From NCBI GenBank assembly GCA_963709485.1, contig CAVPWE010000003.1, positions 1 through 64,000 of the forward strand: DNA of 64,000 nucleotides, written 5' to 3'. Within the stretch, counting starts at the first letter, position 1. Each line of letters opens with the position of its first letter. Below, piece after piece: positions 16,410-25,523 of this stretch. The notes under the pieces were generated by a model that was not told where the DNA came from, searched no databases, and saw only the letters and a list, made by a program, of their open reading frames with translations. This DNA is from JAXDBM01 sp963709485. Lineage in GTDB: Bacteria; Desulfobacterota; Syntrophia; Syntrophales; Fen-1087. The position numbers and the translations under genes were made by a program.

Positions 16410-17788
16410 TTAGAAAATCTTCGGCAGAATAAAGAAGGACGTTGTCATCACGATGAACATCCAGATGCAGCAGATGAACATGTAGGGGAGGATGTCCTTG
16501 AACTTCAGCCGGAACGCGCCGAGGATGGGCAGCGCCCAGAAAGGCTGGATCATGTTCACCCAGAGGCTTCCGGCGGTGTAGGCGTTGATCGTGTCGCCGG
16601 CGCTGACGCCCAGGGCCTTGGCCGCGGGCAGGATGTACGGGGCCTCGATGACGAACTTTGAGCCTGCCGAGGGCACGAAGAAATCGACGATACCCGTATA
16701 GATGAAGATGATCCAGGTGAAGGTGGCCGGCGTCGAGATGCTGATGAAGAACTTGGCGATGATCTCGGAAAGGCCCGAGAAACTGATCATGCCGAATATC
16801 CCGGCGTACAGCGGGAACTGGATGATGACGCCGTACACGGTCGTCGTACCGCGCTGCACCGATTCCACGAAGCTTTTCGAGTTGCCGTGGAGGATGAAGC
16901 CGAGCACCAGGAAGATGAAGTTCAGCATGTTAAGGTCCAGGGTGGCCATGCCCTTGGCCCCGAAGACCTTGGCGATCCCGTAGACGCCGGCGGCGCCGAT
17001 CAGGATGGGAAGGATGAAGGAACGGTCTAGGCGTTCCGATGGCGGCATCTTTTTCTTGTCCACGGGCGGCTCTGGCGGCGGCATGAAGGCGGCGGCCGTC
17101 GCATCGTCGATCTCCACCGCTTCGCTCTTCCGGGGCGCAATCGCCAGGAGAAGGATCGGGATGGTGACAAGCAGCACGACGTTGGTCACCAGGAGCTTGA
17201 TATCGAAGGTGGACTGGCTTAAGGGAATGATGCCGGCGGCCTTTTCCATGAAGTTGCCGGGCGTTGCCATGAGAAGCTGCGCCGCCTGCGAAGGCCCATT
17301 GGAGAGAAGAGCCGTTCCATAGGACATGGCGGCGATGAAGGGGTAGTGGATCCCCAGCCCCTTCTTCTTGACGGCGATGGCCCGCCCCATGATGATGGCG
17401 ACCATCAGCCCGATGCCCCAGTGAAACCACATCACCACGCACATGAAGATGGAGTAGAAGAGGATCGTCTGCGTCCTCGTCTTGGGGATGTCCACCATCT
17501 TCAGAAGGCCGGCCTTGACGTACCTGGAGTCGCCGACGATGAACCCGGTAATCATGAGAAGGCACATCTGCATGGCGAAGGTGAGAAGGACCCAGAATCC
17601 CTTCAGCCAGTCTTCCACAAGCTTATCGGGGTCGTGATTGGTGAGCCCCCAGCCGACGAAGAAGACGATTACGTCAGGATGAGGGCGAAGACGAGAGCAT
17701 CCGGCACCCAACGGTGCGCCCATTGGGCGAAACCGGCGGTGAAACGGGAAAGGAACGTGTTGGCATCGCTGTTGGCTTTTCGGCTCAT
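16410..17788 (-). pseudogene. atoE: Short-chain fatty acid transporter, AtoE family, frameshifted
   Basis: Two overlapping frames together give one AtoE-type permease of about 458 residues with many hydrophobic segments. The N-terminal part starts at 17788 after an AAAGGAGA site and ends in VFALILT. The rest continues in another frame with VIVFFVGWGL and then FWVLLTFAMQMCLL. One extra base near 17671-17674 would restore a continuous protein. It is either a recent frameshift mutation or a sequence error; the rest of the frame is intact. The protein would import short-chain fatty acids, which fits the neighbouring acyl-CoA operon. Confidence 0.8.
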
Positions 17789-17924
17789 GACCTCTGTTCT
17801 CCTTTGGCTGCGGATTTGGGCGGGCCATTCTTCCCGCCCGGTTAGATGAATAGCCCGCCGGGGGAACGAAAACAATGGGGTGACACCTGTATTATGAGGG
17901 GGAGAATGCCTACTTTTTTGGGAC

Positions 17925-18300
17925 CGCAGAGATTTGATATCGTTATCTCGATTGCGGCGACCCGCACAATGGTTTCGCCCGGATCAAATGCAAGGACTGC
18001 GGTCATGAATATCTTTTGGCATTCTCCTGCAAGCGCCGTCATCGCCGTCCAGACCTTCGGCAACTTCCTCGGTTTCAAGCCCCACTGCCACATTCTCGTG
18101 ACGGACGGCTGTTTCTACGGCGCCAATGGTATGTTTCGCGTCGCCCCGCCCCTGGAGCTGAAAAAGCTGGAGGCCATCTTCCGGCACAAGGTGCTCAGGA
18201 TGCTCCTGAACACACGCTGGCCTGCATCACGGGCGGCATTGCCCAGGCTTTTTATAGAGGCGTTCCGGAGCCCATTGCGGAAAGGGTTTATGCCACCCTC
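17925..18300 (+). pseudogene. Decayed IS91-type transposase fragment
   Basis: Frame 1 from about 17938 reads YLDCGDPHNGFARIKC, KDCGHEYLLAFSC, the zinc-binding N-terminus of IS91/IS801-type transposases. The frame changes near 18050, and QTFGNFLGFKPHCHILVTDG then matches the central HxH region. Middle and C-terminal parts are missing. It is a relic with internal deletion and frameshift. The remaining sequence up to the next gene (18469) shows nothing else. Confidence 0.7.
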
Positions 18301-18468
18301 GACTCGTAAAGATCTTACTTGCCGCGCCCCCGACACATTCTCCCCGCAACCTTCTGTTCAGTATTCGCTATTTTACCGACGATTTTCTTTTGACATGCAA
18401 GATTCTATTCTCCTATAGTCAAACGATCAAACAGGAATTCGTCATCAATAGGACAATGGAGGTCTGCT

Positions 18469-20484
18469 ATGCGACGGTTAGTCCTTCATCTTGCTGTTCT
18501 GCATGTCGTTGCGGCCTTGCTGGCCGTGGGGGCTTCACCTGCCCGGTCCCACTGGGATCAGCCCCATCAAATAATTGGCGGATTGACCAGGATAATCGAC
18601 CTGCCCGAGCCGCACCGCACAAACTTCTACAATTGCCGTAAGAGAGGGTTTATTCATGACGGACTCACCAGGCCCGACGTGAGACGAGACAGTGCTTTCA
18701 TCATTACTCGTTTGGGTTACATGGTGCAGCATCAGAGGTCAGCGGATAATTCCCAGAATGCTTACCAAGCAGCAGCCCATCGATATGCAGACGCTGTAAA
18801 AAATAACGATGAAAAAGCCGCCTGCGAGGCTATTTTACAGCTTAGCGAGTCTATCCATTACCTCCAGGATGCTGCAGACGCCACAAAAATGCTCGAAGAT
18901 TGTCGCCAACGCATTTCCCGGCTTGTTTCCAGTTATGTTGTAAAAAAGCTCTCCGGTGACAAAGATCTAATGAATGCATTGCGGGAAAGTCATGACAGGG
19001 CCGGCCCCACCATTGCCACCCTGCCGATAATGCCACTCAAGAAAGCCAAGAACACCAGCGCTTTGGCAAATCACTTGCTGGCGCAGAGAGAAGGATACGT
19101 CGAAAGGCTCAACGGAATCTTCGACAACTGCAAGCCTAAGAACGGAGATTGGCGTTCTGTCTGCCGAAAACTCGAAAACCTGAGCGGCCGCGATGACGAA
19201 TTGGTCGGCATCTTGGATCAGGAACTGCCCCAGAATTGCAAGGAGGAACTGGTCCGTGTGATGACAGACATATTTGGCCTCATGTGGGCGGCGCAGGATC
19301 GCTATGCCGTGCAGTTTGTTCGCGGCAAGTGGTACCTGATAAGCGGCAGTGTTCTTTATCGCTATGGGACAAATCCGGAGATGCGCTGCGTAAAAACGAT
19401 TAAGAGGGTGGTGGAGACCGGGGTTTCAGATGAGGAACGAGAGCAGGCATTGGAGCAGGTTCGCCAAGAGATCAAGAAACTGGTCACAACCGATCAAGTT
19501 CATCATGTATCAGACCCCTTGGTTAGGATAATCAAAATCAGCGATAAGAAAATTGACCAGCCTCTTGACTCGGACCCGAAGCCTAAGTGCACCCCGGGAC
19601 CAGTACGTGCATTGACCAACCCCCTGAGTACAACTCCTTCTCATCTCTGCCGGGAAGTGTGTCTGCAATGGACATTGGGGGAAAAATGGGAAGCTTCTGA
19701 TGGACGCAACATTGAGTGCTGTCCCTATCCGGCGGAGAAGAACTGCATAGATGTGACGTGCAAAAAGGAATACGAATGCACGATTAAATCAACCCAATGC
19801 AGTGGCGGGTTGCCACAGCCTCCTCCACAGGTGTGTCCTCCGTATTCTTCTGGCTCTCCCCCGGGCGGCGGTGTTCACTTGGGTCAAACCGATCCCGGTG
19901 TGTCCGCGCCACAACAGACCTATATCCCACCTCCTTCCCCGGCGTATCTGCAACCGCAAGTTCAGCCGCCGCCGCCTCATCCGGTGTATATCCAGCCGCA
20001 GATTCAGCCGCAAACGCCACCAATTCGGCAACAGCAGACGTATGTCAGACCTCCACAGGTGCAATCACAGACGCAGCAGCAGTTGCAACCACAAACGCAG
20101 CCGCAAACGCCACCGATTCGGCAACAGCAGACGGATGTCAGACCTCCACAGGTGCAATCACAGATGCAGCAACAGTTGCAGCCACAAACGCAGCCGCCGT
20201 CTACCAGTGTTTACGGTTACACCACAAGACCACCGCAGCAGGGCGCTACCACAAGGCCCCCGGAGCAGGGCGTTTCGATGGGGATGACAGGAACCAGGAC
20301 TGACCAGGTCAGTAAGCCACCCTGTCGCTGCATTAGGCAGGAAAGGTATTGGTGGGCCTCAGATGGAAGGCATAAGACCTGCTGCCCCAATCCTCAACAG
20401 AAGCGCTGCATAGCCACCAAATGCGAGCAAAGAACCAAGTGCCTCGAATGGGGACCACCGGGGTGTGTGCGCTACGTTCGATAA
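18469..20484 (+). CDS. Large secreted protein with Pro/Gln repeats and two Cys-rich modules
   Basis: A 671-residue protein with an N-terminal signal peptide. Residues about 25-140 contain IHYLQDAAD preceded by an A-Y-A repeating helix, which recalls the zinc-dependent phospholipase C/S1-P1 nuclease fold, although not all metal ligands are evident. A Pro/Gln-rich stretch (about 445-610) includes two 31-residue tandem repeats. It is flanked by two related Cys modules of the form W-ASDGR---CCP-P----CI---C-----C (about 400-435 and 620-660). GGAGG precedes the start. The function is unknown; an exported binding or enzymatic protein is likely. Gene neighbours give no further clue. Confidence 0.75.
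   Translation: MRRLVLHLAVLHVVAALLAVGASPARSHWDQPHQIIGGLTRIIDLPEPHRTNFYNCRKRGFIHDGLTRPDVRRDSAFIITRLGYMVQHQRSADNSQNAYQAAAHRYADAVKNNDEKAACEAILQLSESIHYLQDAADATKMLEDCRQRISRLVSSYVVKKLSGDKDLMNALRESHDRAGPTIATLPIMPLKKAKNTSALANHLLAQREGYVERLNGIFDNCKPKNGDWRSVCRKLENLSGRDDELVGILDQELPQNCKEELVRVMTDIFGLMWAAQDRYAVQFVRGKWYLISGSVLYRYGTNPEMRCVKTIKRVVETGVSDEEREQALEQVRQEIKKLVTTDQVHHVSDPLVRIIKISDKKIDQPLDSDPKPKCTPGPVRALTNPLSTTPSHLCREVCLQWTLGEKWEASDGRNIECCPYPAEKNCIDVTCKKEYECTIKSTQCSGGLPQPPPQVCPPYSSGSPPGGGVHLGQTDPGVSAPQQTYIPPPSPAYLQPQVQPPPPHPVYIQPQIQPQTPPIRQQQTYVRPPQVQSQTQQQLQPQTQPQTPPIRQQQTDVRPPQVQSQMQQQLQPQTQPPSTSVYGYTTRPPQQGATTRPPEQGVSMGMTGTRTDQVSKPPCRCIRQERYWWASDGRHKTCCPNPQQKRCIATKCEQRTKCLEWGPPGCVRYVR
20005..20190 (+). 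repeat. Two tandem 93-bp repeats within the secreted protein gene
   Basis: Bases 20005-20097 and 20098-20190 are near-identical in-frame units encoding 31 residues each (QPQTPPIRQQQT, then VRPPQVQSQ). A partial unit precedes and follows. This is a site for copy-number change. Confidence 0.9.
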
Positions 20485-20518
20485 TTCAAAAAGATGACAA
20501 GGACTTTGAATCGGGAAA

Positions 20519-20626
20519 ATGGGCATTGCGGAACGGAAACAGCATCTATTCACCCCCGGACGCATCGGAAACTTGGGAATCCGGAATCGCATCGTAATGC
20601 TGCCCATGACCATGGGCTGCACATAG
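20519..20626 (+). pseudogene. N-terminal remnant of an NADH:flavin oxidoreductase/dienoyl-CoA reductase
   Basis: A 35-codon frame reads HLFTPGRIGNLGIRNRIVM followed by LPMTMG, the conserved N-terminus of Old Yellow Enzyme-type 2,4-dienoyl-CoA reductases. It then meets a stop codon and no continuation is visible before the hydratase gene. Dienoyl-CoA reductase and dienoyl-CoA isomerase work on the same pathway, so this is probably a deleted neighbour gene. Confidence 0.55.
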
Positions 20627-20761
20627 ACCGACGATACCGCGAACCCTCTCGGTAGAGGAGGGTCTGGAGGTCGGGCCGAAGATCTGATCTATTCAGGCCG
20701 GTATGCATCGTTTACAGCCCTGATATCAGGGACGGGGAAGAATCCCCGGGAAGGAGGAACC

Positions 20762-21568
20762 ATGTCTTTTGAAGATATTTTCAAGGTGGAAAGGGACGGT
20801 CACATCGCCTGGCTGGTCCTGAATCGTCCGGAGAAGCGAAATGCCATGGGGTTTGCCTTTTACCAAGGCCTTGCGAAGTATTTCAAGGATTTTGACCGGG
20901 ACCCGGATGTGCGGGTCGTGGTCATACGCGCTGAGGGAAAGAGCTTCACCGCGGGCACCGATCTGGCAGAGCTGGGGGGAGCTTGCGCGGACTCCAGCAC
21001 CGGCACGCGGGAGAAGTTCCGCAACATGATCCTGGAAGCGCAGGATGGCATCAACGCCATCGAGAGGTGCCGTAAACCGGTCATCGCTGCGATCCATGGT
21101 CACTGCATCGGCGGCGGGGTCGACATGATTTGCGCTTGCGACATCCGGATCGCCTCCCGGGATGTTCTCTTCAGCATTCGTGAGACTCGGGTCGCCTTCA
21201 TCGCCGACGTGGGCACACTCCAGCGCCTCCCCCATATCATCGGCCACGGGTGGTTCCGCGAACTGGCTCTGACGGGACGAGACTTTGGTGCAGAGGAAGC
21301 CCTGAAGATGGGGTTTATCACACGGATTTGCGACGACAGGGAGATCTTGGTTGCTGAAGCGGGCAAACTGGCAGCCGAAATCGCCGGTTGTGCTCCCCTT
21401 GCCATACAGGGCACCAAGGAAGTGATCCTCTACAGCCGCGACAACGGGATTTATCCAGGCCTGGAGTACGTGGCTCAGAAGAACGCTGCCGTTGTACCCT
21501 CGGAGGACCTATTCGAGGCGGTTAATGCCTTTTTTGAAAAGCGCCCTCCACAGTTCAAGGGGAAGTAA
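20762..21568 (+). CDS. Enoyl-CoA hydratase/isomerase, dienoyl-CoA isomerase-like
   Basis: A 268-residue crotonase-fold protein. The oxyanion-hole segments are FTAGTDLAEL and HGHCIGGGVDM. The stretch CACDIRIASRDVLFSIRET, then ADVGTLQRLP, matches delta3,5-delta2,4-dienoyl-CoA isomerase (ECH1), with its catalytic Asp, Glu and Asp all present. It would move double bonds in polyunsaturated acyl-CoAs. GGAGG precedes the start. Remnants of two other acyl-CoA genes flank it, so a larger cluster has probably decayed here. Confidence 0.85.
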   Translation: MSFEDIFKVERDGHIAWLVLNRPEKRNAMGFAFYQGLAKYFKDFDRDPDVRVVVIRAEGKSFTAGTDLAELGGACADSSTGTREKFRNMILEAQDGINAIERCRKPVIAAIHGHCIGGGVDMICACDIRIASRDVLFSIRETRVAFIADVGTLQRLPHIIGHGWFRELALTGRDFGAEEALKMGFITRICDDREILVAEAGKLAAEIAGCAPLAIQGTKEVILYSRDNGIYPGLEYVAQKNAAVVPSEDLFEAVNAFFEKRPPQFKGK

Positions 21569-21569
21569 G

Positions 21570-21745
21570 GAACAGAAGACCGGGTTCAGGTCCAGCTCCA
21601 TGATATCCGGTATTTCCTGCGCAAGAAACGACAGACGCTCCAGGCAGTCCCCCAGAGCTGTCAGGTCTGCGGAAGCCTCACCGCGAACACCCTTCAGAAG
21701 AGGAAACATCTTCAGGGAAGTCAGCATGTGCAGGGCCTCGGCCAT
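21570..21745 (-). pseudogene. C-terminal remnant of an ADP-forming acyl-CoA synthetase (ATP-grasp)
   Basis: The minus-strand frame reads MLTSLKMFPLLKGVRG and later IMELDLNPVF, typical of the C-terminal ATP-grasp domain of acetyl-CoA synthetase (ADP-forming). Upstream in frame is a stop codon, so the bulk of the gene is gone. The frame runs into the 3' end of the hydratase gene on the opposite strand. Confidence 0.6.
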
Positions 21746-21770
21746 CTAATCATGCTCTTCCGTCAGCTGT

Positions 21771-21977
21771 TGTCGGAATCCTTTACAGATTCAATAGTAC
21801 CGTAACTCACTTTATTTATTATATAATAATCGTAAAGCACAAACTCCACGCACTTTCAGTCGTCGGGATTCTTTACACAATCAGTTTGAGCCATCATCTT
21901 CATAAGTCATTGTAATACTTATGCAATATGTAACAAATGCTTATTTTGCTGTTTGCGTGGTGTCGGAAAACTTTACA
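21771..21977 (+). promoter_or_regulatory. Three 17-bp repeats upstream of the PEP-CTERM gene
   Basis: TGTCGGAATCCTTTACA (21771-21787), CGTCGGGATTCTTTACA (21861-21877) and TGTCGGAAAACTTTACA (21961-21977) share the consensus YGTCGGRAWNCTTTACA. They are spaced 90 and 100 bp apart in AT-rich DNA. The last lies about 105 bp before the predicted sigma-54 promoter. They look like binding sites for an enhancer-binding protein. Confidence 0.65.
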
Positions 21978-22081
21978 ATTTTATGTCTCTTCAGTTTTAT
22001 AATGTTTTACATTAATTGCAGATTATATTGAAGCTATTGATAATATTAATATATTTAATTAAAAAATGATTTTCATGCGAG

Positions 22082-22097
22082 TGGCATGGAAATTGTA
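22082..22097 (+). promoter_or_regulatory. Predicted sigma-54 promoter of the PEP-CTERM gene
   Basis: TGGCATGGAAATTGTA has GG at 22083-22084 and, after ten bases, GT in place of the usual GC. Transcription would start near 22108, about 24 bases before the start codon. PEP-CTERM genes in several bacteria are known to be sigma-54 dependent through the PrsK/PrsR system. Confidence 0.6.
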
Positions 22098-22131
22098 ATG
22101 CTTTATGTAAAACAACTCTTGGGGGATGAAG

Positions 22132-22800
22132 ATGAAAAAAGGAAGCTTTATTTTGATGATCGTTTTCATAGGACTGCTATTGATGGTTCCTATGGCAAGC
22201 GCCTATTCGATTTCAGTTGGTGATCAGATTAAGCTTTATTATGGAATCGGGAATGCAAATGGTGGCGGTACTTTTAACGTTGATGAAGTCGGCGACTCCG
22301 ATGGAGTGTTGTTTGATACTTTTTGCCTGGAGAGGAATGAATACTTTAGCCCCGGATCGTCGTATTATGTTGGATCAATCACGGATAGCGCCGTAAACGG
22401 AGGTTATAGCGGGGGGAACCCAGATCCGATCAGCTCAAAAACCGCATTTTTATATTACAAATGGGCAACCGGTCAGATAGGCCACACGGCTGCGAATGCA
22501 AACGACCTGCAGTTGGCAATTTGGAGCCTTGAAGGTGAAATGGCCCAGTACCCCATAGTACTTACGGACGGTGCTAACAATTTTATTTCATCTGCAGCCA
22601 GTGCCGGCGGATTCTATGGTGTCCAGGTTATGAACCTTTATGGCACATTTAGCGGTGGTGTGTATTCTAATCCCAAGCAGTCACAGTTAGTTTATGATCC
22701 CGTTCCCGAACCCACCACGATGTTACTTCTTAGCCTTGGCCTGATTGGATTGGCAGGGGTGAGGAGGAAGATGCAAAAAACTTTTTTGGTGCATAGATAA
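22132..22800 (+). CDS. PEP-CTERM sorting-domain protein
   Basis: A 222-residue exported protein with a signal peptide (MKKGSFILMIVFIG, then PMASA). It ends with the exosortase signal VPEPTTMLLLSLGLIGLAG followed by basic residues. The central part is rich in Gly, Asn and Ser, as is usual for this class. It would be processed by an exosortase encoded elsewhere and placed on the cell surface or in the extracellular matrix. I chose the second ATG because GGGGG lies six bases before it; an earlier ATG at 22126 is also in frame. Its sigma-54-type promoter and three upstream repeats suggest tight regulation. Confidence 0.9.
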   Translation: MKKGSFILMIVFIGLLLMVPMASAYSISVGDQIKLYYGIGNANGGGTFNVDEVGDSDGVLFDTFCLERNEYFSPGSSYYVGSITDSAVNGGYSGGNPDPISSKTAFLYYKWATGQIGHTAANANDLQLAIWSLEGEMAQYPIVLTDGANNFISSAASAGGFYGVQVMNLYGTFSGGVYSNPKQSQLVYDPVPEPTTMLLLSLGLIGLAGVRRKMQKTFLVHR

Positions 22801-22821
22801 TAAACGAAAGGGAGGGGGGCC

Positions 22822-23046
22822 ATGGTGATCTTATCGTACAGAGACATCCATGACCCGGATCAGAGGCGCCGGCGGATCCAGGCAAGCATCAGCACGGGCC
22901 ATCCGGAAAGCGCTTGCGGGCAACCGGTAATCGTGCTGCAAGACGGCCAGTTGGTTCGCATGAAATCCTTGGCGGCCAGGGACTACCAGGTCGAAAAGAC
23001 CACCAAGAAGGAACTGGCAGCACTGGAGAGGATGGGGTTGATCTAA
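22822..23046 (+). CDS. Small protein of unknown function
   Basis: A 74-residue soluble protein preceded by a purine-rich GGGAGGGGGG stretch. It contains a VIVLQDGQLVRM segment followed by a charged C-terminal helix. I do not recognise a family. The stop codon overlaps the next start codon (TAATG), so the two are translationally coupled. Confidence 0.5.
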   Translation: MVILSYRDIHDPDQRRRRIQASISTGHPESACGQPVIVLQDGQLVRMKSLAARDYQVEKTTKKELAALERMGLI

Positions 23047-23336
23047 TGACGGAACTATCATCATACTTTTCATCAGAGGATGATCTGCGGGACTTCATTG
23101 AGCGGGGCATCAGAGGAATCGAGCGGTGGATCGATGTTTGCGGGAATTGTCCCGCATCCGAGAAACGTGACGACGCGATCCGATTCAACAGGAAAATGAT
23201 CGAGAAGTGGCAGGGCATCTACAAGCAGCGATACGGACGCCGATACAATCCGGAGTTGCAGTTGCTACAGGACGGCAACATTGGATTGGAAAAGCAAAAA
23301 TGCTGGAACAAGGCGGAGAACCGGCACATCCATTAA
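23046..23336 (+). CDS. Small protein of unknown function, coupled to the preceding gene
   Basis: A 96-residue soluble, charged protein. It contains WIDVCGNCPASEKRDDAI and a helical C-terminal half. I do not recognise a family. The start at 23046 overlaps the preceding stop codon by one base. The pair may form a small two-gene module, perhaps toxin-antitoxin-like, but nothing in the sequence proves it. Confidence 0.5.
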   Translation: MTELSSYFSSEDDLRDFIERGIRGIERWIDVCGNCPASEKRDDAIRFNRKMIEKWQGIYKQRYGRRYNPELQLLQDGNIGLEKQKCWNKAENRHIH

Positions 23337-23392
23337 TTTGTCCTGAGCGAGACTTGATTTGACAGTGGCCAGATCCTCCGGATTGTCAGCGG

Positions 23393-23419
23393 GGTTTACA
23401 CTGCTTCCTGGTTTACACT
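23393..23419. repeat. Direct repeat pair GGTTTACACT
   Basis: GGTTTACACT occurs at 23393-23402 and 23410-23419, 17 bp apart, between two convergent genes. It could be a binding site or an old element end. Confidence 0.4.
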
Positions 23420-23453
23420 TTCCCTTTTTCCTTCACAATCCTCATCGTGAATG

Positions 23454-23711
23454 CTAACCCATCGGCGATGAGGTCTCGTCGAAAGATGGCGGGTCTTCGA
23501 AGTCGAGGAAGGTTGCCAGCGTTTTTTCCCATGCCTTGTTTTCCTCTTCATTGTAGCAGGCCATCATTTTTGCCTCATGATCTTCCAGGAACTTTTGAAG
23601 TTGTCCCAAAGACTTCAGTTCCTTATACATCTGGGGCGCCTTGTTCTGAAAGGCCTGACGGATCATTTCAAGACGGATTTGTTTTTGGCTTTCATCTGCC
23701 GGTTTTGTCAT
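23454..23711 (-). CDS. Small hypothetical protein downstream of the amidase
   Basis: An 85-residue, charged, mostly helical protein. It starts 18 bp after the amidase stop codon on the same strand, so the two are probably co-transcribed. No family is recognised. Confidence 0.5.
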   Translation of the reverse strand: MTKPADESQKQIRLEMIRQAFQNKAPQMYKELKSLGQLQKFLEDHEAKMMACYNEEENKAWEKTLATFLDFEDPPSFDETSSPMG

Positions 23712-23728
23712 GACTCACATCCTTCAAC

Positions 23729-25024
23729 TCATTCGCCCTGCTTATACTGTTCCTGGTATATTTCCAGCAGTCCACACGCTTTCAGGATGCCGGCTGGAAC
23801 CAGCATCGTAACCTGGACCACACCCGGAAGACGACCGATTTCAATATCCCCGGTGATGGTTGCCCGGTTTTTCACCTCGGACATGGGAAGGCCGGTCAGC
23901 GCAGCCATTCTCTCCAGACCGTTGGCGGTTGCCTTGTTGAGATCACCTCCGGAACCCATGACCTGGATCGGATACATGTCGGTCTCTACATCGAAACCAT
24001 AACACCCGGACAATTGCATGGCCCTCTGCTTTTCGTCTTCCGTGTAGGGTTTAGCCAGATGAGGCAGGTCATCGATTCGGGGCAGAATGATCGGGCCGTC
24101 GTTCTTCAGCCCCTTGATTACTCTCACTTCGAAGATAACTTCCGCCGAAACATCGGTGGTATGCCCGGCAATTTCCCCATCCCCCATCATGGCATGGACG
24201 TCACCCACATAGATCCCGGCTCCGGCAACCTTGACCGGTACAATTACAATCGACCCCTCAGCAACTTCATTGATGTCCATGTGTCCATCCGTTCTCATCC
24301 CCAACTGTTCTTCGGTTAAAGAATATTGGTGAGGGGCGCCTAAAAGGAAACTGCCAAAATCCCCGGCATTATGGGAGGAAGGCATAGCCACCGCCGGGCA
24401 GGACCCTATGTTGCCGATCATGGGTCGCACTCGGGTAAGCACACCGGGAATATCCCCCTTGGCCAGAATATTGGACGAATACTGGCATGATCCGGCAGGA
24501 ATGGCGCTGAATTGAGCTGCCTGTTCCGCAATCTCACGGGCAGCCTGGGGCGGAACGGTGATCCCGATCGAGCGCTTTTCATCAAACAGCATCGTATAAC
24601 CGTTATCCAGGTGGAATGGCTTGACCGTGGTTTTGCAGTTGGCACACTTGACCGCTTCTTCACCGATCCCATCCAGATAGGTTTTGGGGTTGATGGTGCC
24701 GCATCCGGGGCAGCGTTTGGCCACAAAAGGATCTCCCACAAAGTTCTGGTCCACAAAATTATCGGTTCCAGAAGTGGTAGCCAGCGACAAAATATTGATC
24801 TTTTTGATTTTCAGACAGACTGCGTCTCCTATCTCCGCCCCCTCGACGGCAATCGGATGGGTCACTTCATGTCCGCTTGCATAGTCGGCCGTGATCATTG
24901 CCCCCCAACATCCTGGCGAAACCCGGGCGACAATGATTCCACCATCTGATACCGGGCCCAACATCGGTTCTTTGGGATCCAGAACCCAGGCCATCTTTGA
25001 AGTATGTACGATTTTCTTCGACAT
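23729..25024 (-). CDS. Acetamidase/formamidase family protein
   Basis: A 431-residue member of the FmdA/AmdA family, which hydrolyses formamide or acetamide to ammonia and the acid. Recognisable segments are HMDINEVAEGSIVIVPV and GDVHAMMGDGEIAGH, the latter carrying metal-binding His and Asp residues. A Cys4 zinc-ribbon-like insertion is seen near residues 105-135 (RCPGCG, then CANC), which is not typical of all members. The start at 25024 has GGGGG upstream; the frame is open 12 codons further. The substrate is not certain. Confidence 0.85.
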   Translation of the reverse strand: MSKKIVHTSKMAWVLDPKEPMLGPVSDGGIIVARVSPGCWGAMITADYASGHEVTHPIAVEGAEIGDAVCLKIKKINILSLATTSGTDNFVDQNFVGDPFVAKRCPGCGTINPKTYLDGIGEEAVKCANCKTTVKPFHLDNGYTMLFDEKRSIGITVPPQAAREIAEQAAQFSAIPAGSCQYSSNILAKGDIPGVLTRVRPMIGNIGSCPAVAMPSSHNAGDFGSFLLGAPHQYSLTEEQLGMRTDGHMDINEVAEGSIVIVPVKVAGAGIYVGDVHAMMGDGEIAGHTTDVSAEVIFEVRVIKGLKNDGPIILPRIDDLPHLAKPYTEDEKQRAMQLSGCYGFDVETDMYPIQVMGSGGDLNKATANGLERMAALTGLPMSEVKNRATITGDIEIGRLPGVVQVTMLVPAGILKACGLLEIYQEQYKQGE

Positions 25025-25060
25025 CTGATTTCCCCCTTTCATCCACGACTCATGGGTCAT

Positions 25061-25523
25061 CTCGTTATTGGGTTTAAATCTAAGTTATCTCTTTGAATCC
25101 AAGCTGGACTGAGTTGGTTGAATTGACAGGGATTTGCTTTTTGTTTCTGGAGTATAAGAAGAAGAAGCTTTTATGTCAATGAAATCTTGACATGATTAGA
25201 ACATGAAATCTTGACCGCAAAATACGAGTGCTTAGAATAACAACCGCCTTTTTTTCTGGATACTTATTATCCATCCAGATGCGAATCGCTGCATACATGC
25301 TATCCATTTTATCAATGAATAGAATCCCATCATAAAAGAGTGATTTCAAAATGTGTTTTGATATTTAATACTTATGATACTTTCCTCATTTAGGTATGCT
25401 TTTTGCTGTGCTATTAAGAAAGCGCCTTGAAAAAGCAAGAGTAAATTTACCAACAAATCGATCGAATCAATCAAGGAGCTGAATACGAGGGAAGTTGCCT
25501 ATAAGGAGGAAGGAGGACGCGCA
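25061..25523. other. AT-rich intergenic region
   Basis: A divergent gap between the amidase gene and the Gly-rich secreted protein gene. It is clearly more AT-rich than its flanks and should hold both promoters. I see no gene or strong repeat in it, apart from the strong SD run (AGGAGGAAGGAGG) directly before 25524. Confidence 0.5.

Noticed and set aside
23393..23419. GGTTTACACT pair as a third PEP-CTERM-type regulator site
   Set aside because: It shares only TTTACA with the repeats at 21771-21977, lacks the TGTCGG part and lies between convergent genes.
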